From positions 1,426,001 through 1,490,000 of the forward strand of contig NZ_AP025514.1 of assembly GCF_024347655.1 (NCBI RefSeq): a stretch of DNA of 64,000 bases. The letters are read 5' to 3'. Of this stretch, positions 34,278-42,607 are shown piece by piece. The position numbers and the translations under genes were made by a program. The notes under the pieces were generated by a model. It saw only the letters and a list, made by a program, of their open reading frames with translations, made no database searches and was not told the DNA's origin. The stretch comes from Vibrio toranzoniae (GTDB taxonomy: Bacteria > Pseudomonadota > Gammaproteobacteria > Enterobacterales > Vibrionaceae). The first letter of the stretch is position 1. Each line of letters opens with the position of its first letter.

Positions 34278-35999
34278 ATGACTTGTACTAAATTTAAATT
34301 AACATCAGTTGCAGCATTAGTGTTTGCCGCAACTAACGCCAACGCTGCGCTTTATAAAGTCGTTGAAGTTACTTCTTCGATTACTGACGCATCTGAGATC
34401 TATGGTGTAGCGATTCAACCAGCGATGGTTTCCGGGACCGAAAGTTGTTTTACGACTGGTACTGTTGGGGGAGTTGCGTGTGCTGACTTTAAACTGGCTG
34501 GCGAGACACGAGATACTGTCGAAGGCATCAGTTATCGCGAAGAAGTCCCTTTCGCTATGGACGCTGCGTTCCAATATCTTCAAGAGTTCGATGACTTTGA
34601 AAACTACTGTAACCGTGAATTAAGATATTCAACATGTGAAGCGTGGGCTACAGATCATTGGAACGCTTGGAGCAAAGAGCGGACAGATCTTACTTATGTG
34701 AATGCAAAGGCTTTTGTTGAAGGTGGGGAGACATTTACAGGCCGAAACACGGTCATTAACTCACTGTATGCTCAATCTGCGACAGAAGTTGAACCTTTGG
34801 GTGTTAAATCAGAAGGCGGTATCCGTAATACTGCCCTTCATACTGAGTCGGTAGCTCCGGCTGGTACTTCTGAAACTCGTGCATGGCGTGCTATTAAAGC
34901 AAGTAACGACAAAGTCTACAATGTAGGTAGTGTTTCCGAAGACCGTGGTACGACAGATACCTCTAAACCCGATAAAGTATTTAGTTCTAAAGCTGCGATT
35001 TGGGATGGTACGACGACTAAACTAATCGATTGGGATAACAACTCTGCTTTTCCAGCGAAAACGGGTGACTTCTTTGCTCAAGGTAGTATGCGTTCTATCG
35101 CAGAGTCAAATTCCGTTTTTTATGGTGTAGGTTATAACACTACAGATGGTAGTGGTGACCTACAAGATATGGATGCGGCGGTTTTTATCAGTAAATCTCT
35201 GGACTTGTCTGATAGCAGTAACACATGGGTAACTAAATCGATTAGTGGTGCTGCGGTTAACTCGAACTCATCTGATGACTATAAGTACAGTAACTCAGTA
35301 GCGACCGATATTAACGATAATTTGTTCGCTGTTGGTTACTCTAAGCGTAACGGCTATGTACCAGAGAGTGGTAGCGCAGGTAACAAGATGTTCGTTGTGA
35401 CAGATGCGTCTGCATCTACTCCTACTGCAACATATCTGTCTGGCGGTATCTTCTTCGGTGGCTCAAGTGGTGAAGCTAAAGCTGTGAACAACTTCAATGA
35501 GTTTGTGGGTCAGATTGACGCAGAAACGACTCGTGAGGTTGATGGTAGTGAGCGTAGGCATCGTGGTTTTATCTACCCGTACAATGTCGATTCCTCGAAA
35601 GATGAGCGTCGTGTAGACATCTTTAACGGCCAAGCTTGGTGGTTAGATGATCTAACCAATGATGGTAACGTTTCTGGAAATAACAACCAGTTCCGAATTA
35701 TTGACGCAACTGACATTAATGATGCAGGTGTGATTTCAGCAACAGCTATCAAATGTACCGTTGGTGGTAAAGTTCAAGCGTATGATACAACATCTCATAA
35801 CTCTTACTGTGGTGGCGCTGCATCTAACGCAGTAGAAGAAGTTGTTGCTGTTAAACTGGTTCCAATAGCTGGTGCTACTAAAGATGATATTCAAACTCGT
35901 AGTGCCGACTCCGAGAAAGTCGATCGCCAAGGTGGTAGCCTAGGTTGGTTTACTTTGACTGTGTTTGCTCTGTTAGGGTTCCGTAGAAAATTTAAATAA
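34278..35999 (+). CDS. DUF3466 exported protein with GlyGly-CTERM sorting tail
   Basis: A signal peptide (about 1-23, ending NANA-ALYK) is followed by a 520-residue repetitive, beta-rich domain with phrases such as AWRAIKASNDKVYNVGSVSEDRG and ATDINDNLFAVGYSKRNG. These resemble the beta-strand repeats of DUF3466/extracellular-repeat proteins. The C-terminus GGSLGWFTLTVFALLGFRR is a GlyGly-CTERM signal: Gly-Gly, one hydrophobic helix, then Arg. Proteins with this tail are typically cut by a rhomboid-type rhombosortase and exported by type II secretion, so a surface or secreted location is likely. It follows uup by nine bases and may share its transcript. Confidence 0.82.
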   Translation: MTCTKFKLTSVAALVFAATNANAALYKVVEVTSSITDASEIYGVAIQPAMVSGTESCFTTGTVGGVACADFKLAGETRDTVEGISYREEVPFAMDAAFQYLQEFDDFENYCNRELRYSTCEAWATDHWNAWSKERTDLTYVNAKAFVEGGETFTGRNTVINSLYAQSATEVEPLGVKSEGGIRNTALHTESVAPAGTSETRAWRAIKASNDKVYNVGSVSEDRGTTDTSKPDKVFSSKAAIWDGTTTKLIDWDNNSAFPAKTGDFFAQGSMRSIAESNSVFYGVGYNTTDGSGDLQDMDAAVFISKSLDLSDSSNTWVTKSISGAAVNSNSSDDYKYSNSVATDINDNLFAVGYSKRNGYVPESGSAGNKMFVVTDASASTPTATYLSGGIFFGGSSGEAKAVNNFNEFVGQIDAETTREVDGSERRHRGFIYPYNVDSSKDERRVDIFNGQAWWLDDLTNDGNVSGNNNQFRIIDATDINDAGVISATAIKCTVGGKVQAYDTTSHNSYCGGAASNAVEEVVAVKLVPIAGATKDDIQTRSADSEKVDRQGGSLGWFTLTVFALLGFRRKFK

Positions 36000-36011
36000 T
36001 TTCACCTCATG

Positions 36012-36047
36012 AGCCCGAGTTCACAATTCTGAACTCGGGCTTTTTTT
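36012..36047 (+). terminator. rho-independent terminator after DUF3466 gene
   Basis: The 12-bp arms AGCCCGAGTTCA and TGAACTCGGGCT are followed by a T run. Confidence 0.9.
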
Positions 36048-36159
36048 CGCCTTGAGAAAAGTGAAAAATTGATCGATTCTTAAAGTTGGAGTTACAAAAA
36101 CTCCTCAAAGTTGTAATCATTATATGTTAGTAAATCAACACCCGTATGAGGACTGCACG

Positions 36160-36333
36160 ATGAAGAGACAGAAGCGAGATCGACTAGAACGAGCACAATC
36201 TCAAGGCTACAAGGCTGGTTTGAATGGTAGGTCGCAAGAAGCTTGCCCATACAGCCAAATGGATTCTAGATCGTATTGGTTAGGTGGCTGGCGAGATGCT
36301 AAAGATGATAAGCATTCAGGTCTCTATAAGTAG
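36160..36333 (+). CDS. rmf: ribosome modulation factor
   Basis: This 57-residue basic protein dimerises 70S ribosomes into inactive 100S particles in stationary phase. The sequence MKRQKRDRLERAQSQGYKAG, then LNGRSQEACPYSQ and YWLGGWRDAK, is diagnostic. The ATG preceded by GAGGA is the right start; an upstream in-frame ATG adds 12 residues foreign to the family. In E. coli rmf is controlled by ppGpp and growth rate; nothing decisive about that is visible here. It lies beside fabA and ycbZ as in enterics. Confidence 0.95.
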   Translation: MKRQKRDRLERAQSQGYKAGLNGRSQEACPYSQMDSRSYWLGGWRDAKDDKHSGLYK

Positions 36334-36561
36334 ATAGGGCGTAACGTATTCCAAAATCAAGGCTCCATTGCCTGTTGTTAACTACAACAGCTGGGGCTTT
36401 GTTAGTTTCTGAAAGAGATATTTAAAATGATACAGATACTAGAGGCGGGCTAGTAACTCTGAGCGCGTTATCTAGAGTCTTACTATAGCTGGTGGACATA
36501 TATAGGTTTAATAAGTTCTCAGCATATTTTAATGCACTATAACTAAACTTATTGAGGTAAA

Positions 36562-36588
36562 AATAAAGCGGTCAGCGACCACTTTATT
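36562..36588 (-). terminator. terminator hairpin after fabA
   Basis: The outer arms AATAAAG and CTTTATT and inner arms GGTC and GACC form a stem with one mismatch, 19 bp past the fabA stop. Confidence 0.65.
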
Positions 36589-36606
36589 ATAACTTTAACG
36601 ATTCGA

Positions 36607-37122
36607 TTAGAATGCTGACGTATCTTGGAAAAGGCCAACTTTCAAATCTTTAGCAACATAGATCTCTTTACCATCAACAAGTACGCGACCATCAGCAAGA
36701 CCCATCACCAAGCGGCGGTTAACAACGCGTTTCATGTGGATCTCATAAGTGACTTTTTTCGCTGTAGGTAGAATTTGACCTGTGAATTTCACTTCGCCAA
36801 CACCTAGAGCACGGCCTTTACCTTTGCCGCCAACCCAACCAAGGTAGAACCCAACAAGCTGCCACATTGCGTCAAGGCCTAGGCAACCAGGCATTACTGG
36901 ATCGCCAGGGAAGTGACAGTCAAAGAACCATAGGTCAGGAGTAATATCCAGCTCAGCAAGAATCAACCCTTTACCGAAATCACCTTCAGTCTCAGACATT
37001 TTTGTGATGCGATCCATCATCAACATGTTCGGTGCTGGTAGTTGAGGACCTTCTGGCCATAGTTCGCCCTGGCTTGATGCTAGAAGATCTTCGCGAGTGT
37101 AAGAATCACGTTTGTTTTGCAT
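36607..37122 (-). CDS. fabA: 3-hydroxydecanoyl-ACP dehydratase/isomerase
   Basis: FabA dehydrates 3-hydroxydecanoyl-ACP and isomerises the product to cis-3-decenoyl-ACP, the branch point to unsaturated fatty acids. The hotdog active-site His70 ([12 protein letters not shown]) and Asp84 (CLGLDAMWQ) sit exactly as in E. coli, and [20 protein letters not shown] and GLFQDTSAF are conserved. The ATG of [12 protein letters not shown] (171 residues) has GGAGT eight bases upstream and is chosen over a TTG two codons earlier. It lies 70 bp downstream of ycbZ on the same strand, the enteric order. Confidence 0.96.
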   Translation of the reverse strand: MQNKRDSYTREDLLASSQGELWPEGPQLPAPNMLMMDRITKMSETEGDFGKGLILAELDITPDLWFFDCHFPGDPVMPGCLGLDAMWQLVGFYLGWVGGKGKGRALGVGEVKFTGQILPTAKKVTYEIHMKRVVNRRLVMGLADGRVLVDGKEIYVAKDLKVGLFQDTSAF

Positions 37123-37192
37123 TATCAATTACTCCGATTTTTGATAGGTGCATATTAGTGAACAGGTGTACGCTAAACAAGTCCGATCAGTA

Positions 37193-38845
37193 CTAGACAA
37201 ACCAGTTTTTAATGCGTCCAACAATTCCAATACGGTGTTCATGTCTTTCAAAGTTTTCAATACGTTCTGCTATTTTGCTCAGTACGTTTTCTTGTTCATC
37301 GTCTCTAAATGGTTTGTTCATAATCAGAGGAATAGCTTCATCTACATTAGACACAGACCAAATATGGAATTCTTCATTTTTGATGCTTTCAATGAGATCA
37401 GGTTTCAGAGCCAGATGCCTTAAGTTAGATCTTGGAAGGATCACGCCTTGTTCGCCAGTTAAGCCATTGTGTTTACACACATGATAGAAGCCTTCAATTT
37501 TTTCGTTTAGACCGCCTACCGCTTGTACGCGACCGAATTGGTCAACAGCGCCTGTAACCGCTATTTGCTGGTTAATAGGGTACTCAGAAAGCGCACTTAC
37601 TAACGAGCATAACTCAGCTAGAGAAGCGCTATCTCCGTCGACTTCGCAATACGACTGTTCAAATACCACGGAAGCTGCATATGGCAGGGGATCTTCTAAG
37701 TTGAGCGAACTGCTCAAAAACGCTTGCATGATCATCATGCCTTTCGCATGAAGGTTACCACCAAGTTCGGCTTTACGCTCAACATCGGCAATATCACCAT
37801 CACCAAAATGAATGACACATGAAATACGTGCAGGTTCACCATACGATATAGGGTGTCCCGGTACATCAATAACAGTCAGACCATTAACTTGACCTACTTG
37901 TTCACCCTTTGTTTCGATAATGACTTGGCCATCTCGAATATCATCAAGAGCACGCTCAGGCAGATATGATTCACGGTTGTACTTGTGTTGCTGAGCTTGT
38001 TGAACATGGTGAAGGTCAATTTCTCCGTTATTAGCTTCAATCACAGCTTCGTTCAGCAATGCGTTGTGCCAAATAGGGCACAACGGAATATAGCTTTGAT
38101 CTTCGGTCTCCCTGGCGCCAGCGCTAAGAATTCCAATTAGCGCCTGTTGCGTAATTGTTGGCAAGCTATAACGTTGCTGAAGCCATTTTAGATAACCAAG
38201 ATATTGAGTCAAAGTGTCGTGTGAAAGCTTGATGTCTTGTTCAATTTCACTGAATAGGCAAAAACCGGTTTGAATATCACTATCTAGATAATCAAGGTCC
38301 CCTAATTGAGATCTGTCTCCAACAACAATCAGCTTAATGTCATAAGTGAGAGGTAAAACCGGAGATTGGTTTAAGTGTTCAGGGTTACTACTGATTGGTT
38401 CTACCGCATCACCAAGGAGCGCAGACTTTAACAATAGCCAGCTTCCCGGGTTTGCCAAGATCAAGTTTGCTGAAACGATCAGGTAGCCGTTGTTTGCTCT
38501 AGCCAGTAAGCCGGGTTTTGTCGCAACAACTTTACCGTCTTTTGATTGAACCTGGTTAAACAAAGAAATAGCATTTAACGATTCAGTTTTTATTACAGGC
38601 TGTGTTTGATCATCTAAAGCAGTAACTAAAGATTCGACAATCATCTGACGATAGATAGAATTGTCTGGAGCGTTTACAAGTAAAACACGCGAAAGGTTAG
38701 ATAAGCGAGTAAAACGGGTTAAGGCGTCTCTAAATCTATGTTGAATGTTTGAAAACGGGAAAGGCGAGATGTCAGGGAATTGCTCTAATTGAGCGTTATA
38801 TTCGTCGTACTGAGGCGTAACATGTCGCCAATCTACTTGAGTCAT
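37193..38845 (-). CDS. ycbZ: Lon-like (S16) protease, YcbZ family
   Basis: A serine-lysine protease domain occupies about residues 330-530. The nucleophile is in GDSASLAELCSL and the Lys in NEKIEGFYHVC, followed by GVILPRSNLRHL. The N-terminal half has an AAA-like region without a clear Walker A, as in the YcbZ/LonH group, so ATP dependence is doubtful. The length of 550 compares with 586 in E. coli. Substrates are unknown. The ycbZ-fabA order is conserved, but whether it affects FabA is not known. Confidence 0.88.
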   Translation of the reverse strand: MTQVDWRHVTPQYDEYNAQLEQFPDISPFPFSNIQHRFRDALTRFTRLSNLSRVLLVNAPDNSIYRQMIVESLVTALDDQTQPVIKTESLNAISLFNQVQSKDGKVVATKPGLLARANNGYLIVSANLILANPGSWLLLKSALLGDAVEPISSNPEHLNQSPVLPLTYDIKLIVVGDRSQLGDLDYLDSDIQTGFCLFSEIEQDIKLSHDTLTQYLGYLKWLQQRYSLPTITQQALIGILSAGARETEDQSYIPLCPIWHNALLNEAVIEANNGEIDLHHVQQAQQHKYNRESYLPERALDDIRDGQVIIETKGEQVGQVNGLTVIDVPGHPISYGEPARISCVIHFGDGDIADVERKAELGGNLHAKGMMIMQAFLSSSLNLEDPLPYAASVVFEQSYCEVDGDSASLAELCSLVSALSEYPINQQIAVTGAVDQFGRVQAVGGLNEKIEGFYHVCKHNGLTGEQGVILPRSNLRHLALKPDLIESIKNEEFHIWSVSNVDEAIPLIMNKPFRDDEQENVLSKIAERIENFERHEHRIGIVGRIKNWFV

Positions 38846-38997
38846 TTAATTTTCTGATTACGATAATGAGGTAGGGATTATATAGAAAAACCGATCTCGC
38901 TTGTAGCTCTATGTTGTAGTTACAGTTCACTATGCCAAAATAAGTATTATCTTGGTCTATTCTTACAAGACAATAATTGTTAAACAGCCCATTATGG

Positions 38998-39010
38998 GTT
39001 ACGCTGTCAC
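38998..39010. promoter_or_regulatory. matS-like site just upstream of matP
   Basis: GTTACGCTGTCAC matches GTGACRNYGTCAC at all but position 3. It ends 24 bp before the matP start codon, where a bound MatP could block transcription. Autoregulation is an inference. Confidence 0.45.
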
Positions 39011-39034
39011 TAGGATTAACTCTCGAGATTAGAC

Positions 39035-39490
39035 ATGAAATATCAGCAACTTGAAAATCTAGAATGTGGTTGGAAATGGAACTATCTGGTCAAAAAATGG
39101 AAAGAAGGTGAAGTGATCACCTGCCATATTGATTCAAGTGAAGCTGAGGTTGCTGTACAAGCCTTATTGAAGCTCGAACACCAACCCACAGGTGTTCTTG
39201 AGTGGATATCTAATAATATCTCTCCAGAGCTCGATAACAAGCTTAAACAAGCGATCAGAGCCAAGCGAAAGCGTCACTTCAACGCAGAACAAGTTCACAC
39301 GAAGAAAAAGTCGATCGACCTTGATTATCGTGTATGGGAGAAACTTTCCCAACGAGCTAACGAGCTTGGTTGCACGCTATCTGATGCCATCGAGTACTTA
39401 GTCAGTGAAGCATCTCGTAGTGAACAAGCGAGTAAGACAGTAACCAGTCTTAAAGAAGACCTGAGTAAACTCCTTTCTGACGATAAATAA
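39035..39490 (+). CDS. matP: macrodomain Ter protein MatP
   Basis: MatP binds matS sites across the terminus region, compacts it, delays its segregation and links it to the divisome through ZapB. The 151-residue sequence matches the family: an N-terminal helical DNA-contact domain (YQQLENLECGWKWNYLVKKWKEGE), a ribbon-helix-helix near 95-130 (KKKSIDLDYRVWEKLSQRANELGCTLSDAIEYL read in parts) and a C-terminal coiled coil. Its presence with matS and dif fits a location in Ter. DUF3634 follows 23 bp downstream. Confidence 0.95.
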   Translation: MKYQQLENLECGWKWNYLVKKWKEGEVITCHIDSSEAEVAVQALLKLEHQPTGVLEWISNNISPELDNKLKQAIRAKRKRHFNAEQVHTKKKSIDLDYRVWEKLSQRANELGCTLSDAIEYLVSEASRSEQASKTVTSLKEDLSKLLSDDK

Positions 39491-39513
39491 TCATCAACTG
39501 TAGTGGTGACATT

Positions 39514-39822
39514 ATGATGTACGTAATCTTAATTGGTGCAATATTGGTTTTTTGGTTGGTCGCAATTGATAGGCCAGTATTAAAAATCAAATTTAACAAT
39601 GGGGCGATCGAACAAGTTAAAGGTCATCTTTCACCCAGTTTTAAACACAACCTTGAAGAAATTGGTCATAAAAATCTCTTCAAGGGAGAACTTAAAGTAT
39701 ATGCCAAACGCTCTGGTTATAATCTCAAGTTCACTAAAGATGTACCTAAAAGCGTTCAGCAGCGCATTCGCAACGTATTCCCGCACAATGGATTTAAATC
39801 TAAAGGTTCAAAGAGGGCGTAA
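39514..39822 (+). CDS. DUF3634 family small membrane protein
   Basis: This protein has 102 residues (101 from the second ATG). One N-terminal membrane helix (MYVILIGAILVFWLVAI) is followed by a basic cytoplasmic or periplasmic domain (KIKFNNGAIEQVKGHLSPSF...FKGELKVYAKRSG) typical of DUF3634, a vibrio/Shewanella family of unknown function. It lies right after matP and probably shares its transcript. Any functional link to the terminus is speculative. Confidence 0.75.
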   Translation: MMYVILIGAILVFWLVAIDRPVLKIKFNNGAIEQVKGHLSPSFKHNLEEIGHKNLFKGELKVYAKRSGYNLKFTKDVPKSVQQRIRNVFPHNGFKSKGSKRA

Positions 39823-39926
39823 TTGTCGAGAACTACGCCTTACCTAGTAAACTGTCATACTAAGTTAATTCTCAACCTATCTTAACTATTAGCATACTGT
39901 TCTTAACTTCCACTAGAGAGAACAGT

Positions 39927-40238
39927 ATGAGATATTTAGTATTCTTATTGTGTTTTTTACCTCCGACCGCATTTTCCGATGATTCACTGATTAATCCTGT
40001 AGCAAAAAAGATCAAAGCTAGCGTCATTAAAGGGCTAAACAAGAGCAATACTGATATGTATGGCTATTGTGACCTAATGATCGAGATGAAGCACTCGAAG
40101 GGATACACAAGAATCAAAAAGGTGAGGACATCGGGTGATAGCAAAGTTTGCAAACAGGCTAAAAAGCATTTACCGAAAAAGAAAAAGTTCAAATACAGTT
40201 TTCCTGAAAAGTATATCCGCCTTCATATCACGGATTGA
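39927..40238 (+). CDS. periplasmic protein resembling the TolA C-terminal domain
   Basis: A signal peptide (MRYLVFLLCFLPPTAFS) is followed by an 85-residue mature domain that follows the TolA domain III pattern. An opening helix (NPVAKKIKASVIKGLNK) leads to YGYCDLMIEMK, a basic turn where TolA has its glycine-containing hairpin, SGDSKVCKQAKKHLPKKK with the second Cys of the TolA disulfide, and a closing strand YIRLHITD. There is no membrane anchor and no domain II repeats. TolA domain III is the receptor for filamentous phage pIII and for colicins, so a decoy or partner role is conceivable. The similarity is by motif only. Confidence 0.6.
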   Translation: MRYLVFLLCFLPPTAFSDDSLINPVAKKIKASVIKGLNKSNTDMYGYCDLMIEMKHSKGYTRIKKVRTSGDSKVCKQAKKHLPKKKKFKYSFPEKYIRLHITD

Positions 40239-40379
40239 TAACCTAGAGCACTATAACTAAAATTCTGTAAATTTATTGAAACAATTTCGTGAACCAATAT
40301 CTAATTTCTATTAATATTCGTTTTGTTATCAAGGCAAGATATGCCAGAAAATAAATCTTAGGGCAAAGGAAAGTCACGG

Positions 40380-41600
40380 TTGTTGTTAGTAAATAAAAGT
40401 TATTCCCCTGAAGTCATAGAAATCTCTAGGAAAGTCTCGATGAACGTCGAGGCTCGTTTTACCAAATGGTTAATATCGCCACAATATAAACTAGAACAAT
40501 CTACGGTTGATACGCTGCTGAGTTTAGAAAATAGATATTGTGATAGTGTCATTTTTGATGAAGCCGACCGTATTTCACATAACCAACGTATTTTATTACG
40601 TTGCGAACAAGACAGAGTGAATGCACATCGCGAGAAAGTCGTCGCGAAGCAACAAACACTACGATACGTTATTGATGATGTTAGCAATGCAGCCTCGGAT
40701 CTAATGCTTGATAAGCTCCAAAGCACCTTAATAAGTTCGTTGTTTTCAGAATTACCAGATTACAATCAGCTTGCTAGCGTTGCTTATTCGCCATCTTTAA
40801 ACTTTGCTAAACTCCATGAAATATCAGCTAAAAGTAGGTCATTGAGTTCAAGTTTAATCGAATTTGTTTCCAATCAAGAGTTTGCCGAGAAGTATGGAAA
40901 GAAATCTAAAGTCATTCTTGATCCTAAAGTTGCAGTTCGGCAGATAGGAATAGAAAATTGTCGTTTATTGTTTCCTTTGTTAATGAGCCAGCAACTGATT
41001 AAGTGGAATGATGGCAACATTAAACATATTGTTCCTAAGGTTTGGCAACACCTAGTCGTAACTTCAAACGTTACGCGGCTTAGACTTCAAGAAACCTCTG
41101 TAAAAGATCCTAATGTTGGTATCCTGCTTGGTGTGATACGAGTTTTGCCTTTATTCTTAATTTGTAACCACTTTTCTTCAACGTTTGAAGATGCACTGGT
41201 GAAAACCATGCTGGATTACCGAGATGCAAGTGATAGGCATGATGAATATTACGCTTGTACTGAAGTTCTACCCAATACACAGTTTCTTGAAGCAATGGTC
41301 AAGCCATTGGAACTCAAGTTACTTAAAAAACTTGTCGAATTTATTGATTGGAGCCCGGACAACCAATACATAAAGCACGCACTTCTTGAGGAAGTGAATG
41401 ATATTCCAACTCTTGAACGAACCGTTTGTGGTGCAGCACTGGCTCAAGGTAGAAAATTCTCTGTGTATGAATCGTTAGATAATAGTAATTTATTTAACGC
41501 CAAACATCGGTCGTATTGGTTCTCTACAGTACAAATGGCGGCTGAGACGATAGGGCAAATACAACGTAAAGTTCCTGGCAAACTGACCACAGATATGTAG
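40380..41600 (+). CDS. HDOD domain protein
   Basis: Residues about 110-320 fit the HDOD domain, a degenerate HD hydrolase fold used in signalling: FAKLHEISAKSRSLSSSLIEFVSNQEF, then VAVRQIGIENCRLLFPLLM. The metal-binding His/Asp pairs of true HD hydrolases are not evident, so it is likely non-catalytic. No output domain is attached; residues 1-100 are charged and helical. The best start is TTG with AAAGGAAA about nine bases upstream; the first ATG is 20 codons later. It is single, with a strong terminator. Confidence 0.72.
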   Translation: MLLVNKSYSPEVIEISRKVSMNVEARFTKWLISPQYKLEQSTVDTLLSLENRYCDSVIFDEADRISHNQRILLRCEQDRVNAHREKVVAKQQTLRYVIDDVSNAASDLMLDKLQSTLISSLFSELPDYNQLASVAYSPSLNFAKLHEISAKSRSLSSSLIEFVSNQEFAEKYGKKSKVILDPKVAVRQIGIENCRLLFPLLMSQQLIKWNDGNIKHIVPKVWQHLVVTSNVTRLRLQETSVKDPNVGILLGVIRVLPLFLICNHFSSTFEDALVKTMLDYRDASDRHDEYYACTEVLPNTQFLEAMVKPLELKLLKKLVEFIDWSPDNQYIKHALLEEVNDIPTLERTVCGAALAQGRKFSVYESLDNSNLFNAKHRSYWFSTVQMAAETIGQIQRKVPGKLTTDM

Positions 41601-41608
41601 AAATAGAG

Positions 41609-41637
41609 AGAGTCACATTTAATGTGACTCTTTTTTT
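41609..41637 (+). terminator. rho-independent terminator after HDOD gene
   Basis: The arms AGAGTCACAT and ATGTGACTCT around TTA are followed by seven T. Confidence 0.9.
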
Positions 41638-41678
41638 GTTGCAGTGTAACTTTTAATAATATGTTTTTTGTTAACGAT

Positions 41679-42293
41679 TTAAGCTTCGCTAACCACTTGA
41701 AAAGTAAATGAGTCTTGCTTAGCACTCGCATGTTTAACGGGAATGCCTAGCTCTTGACAAGTCATTAGGACTTTCAGCTTTCTATCAACAGGGGCGTGTT
41801 CTGAAAGAATCACTGACCTCAAGCACTCTCTATTCAGATATAATTTATGCCCAACGATCTCTTCATCAGGCAATACCCATCGATATTCTTGCTCGAAACG
41901 CCAATTTGAATGTTTGATTTTAAATAATTCGGTACCTACCTTAGTCGTTTTATCATCTTTGGGAGGTGAATTAAAAACGGTGATGTCATCTTCATATTGG
42001 ACTTTAAAACAGTTAAGGTCAGCTTTGCCGTTATAATAATTAAGATCATACTCGATACACATACCCCTGAAATTATCGCCATACTGTGACCACAATATTG
42101 GGTGATCACTAGATTGAGAAAAGCACATTACTTTGAAATCGTTTTGAAGGTTTTCGTTTAGCGCGAGGTTAGATTCAAAAGGGTTATTAAAAGTTTTTGC
42201 GTAATCAAACCACAACGAGCACTCAGATATTGACTGTATATTTCTATCGTGAAGAGATCTGAACTTATAAAGCCTAGGTAACATATCAAACAC
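41679..42293 (-). CDS. DUF2971 family protein
   Basis: This 204-residue protein has the DUF2971 signature in order: LYKFRSLHDRNI, LWFDYAKTFNNPFE, CFSQSSDHPILWSQYGDNFRG, CIEYD and FEQEYRWVLPDEE. There is no signal peptide or membrane helix. The function is unknown; the family is scattered in accessory regions and has a conserved-residue pattern hinting at an enzyme. The gene is AT-rich and stands alone between the HDOD gene and dif, which suggests horizontal arrival. The fourth codon is also an ATG and could be the start. Confidence 0.75.
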   Translation of the reverse strand: MFDMLPRLYKFRSLHDRNIQSISECSLWFDYAKTFNNPFESNLALNENLQNDFKVMCFSQSSDHPILWSQYGDNFRGMCIEYDLNYYNGKADLNCFKVQYEDDITVFNSPPKDDKTTKVGTELFKIKHSNWRFEQEYRWVLPDEEIVGHKLYLNRECLRSVILSEHAPVDRKLKVLMTCQELGIPVKHASAKQDSFTFQVVSEA

Positions 42294-42607
42294 CTATCTC
42301 ACAAAATTGCCTGATGTTAGCACTTATAATTACAATAAGAGTGAGAATGTATTGCATTTGATTGCTTAATCACCTTGTTTATTCATGTAACTGATTGATA
42401 GATCAAAGTTTAAACAAAAATAGTAGCTTGTTTAACTGTGTGGAACTAATTAAAGCTTCTCAGATTTTTTAATAAGATACAACGTAACTTTAATCATAGA
42501 GCAAGTTACGACTATAAAATCGAAGTCGAGTAGGGAACCTGAAGATTTAAAAGCCGAACTCGAAAAGAACGGCTTAATTTGAAATAAAGCTTACGATTGA
42601 ATTGAGA
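42294..42607. other. AT-rich intergenic region
   Basis: It separates the DUF2971 and outer-membrane genes. It holds the promoter region of the former, a hairpin at 42551-42575 and no recognisable gene. Confidence 0.5.
42551..42575 (-). terminator. weak terminator hairpin after outer-membrane protein gene
   Basis: The arms AAGCCG and CGGCTT are followed on the minus strand by TTTAAA, 33 bp past the stop codon. Confidence 0.5.

Noticed and set aside
36358..36402. Imperfect hairpin after rmf (CTGTTGT...ACAACAG core) as a terminator
   Set aside because: The inner stem is good but the outer arms pair poorly and the T run is short; not strong enough to list as a feature.
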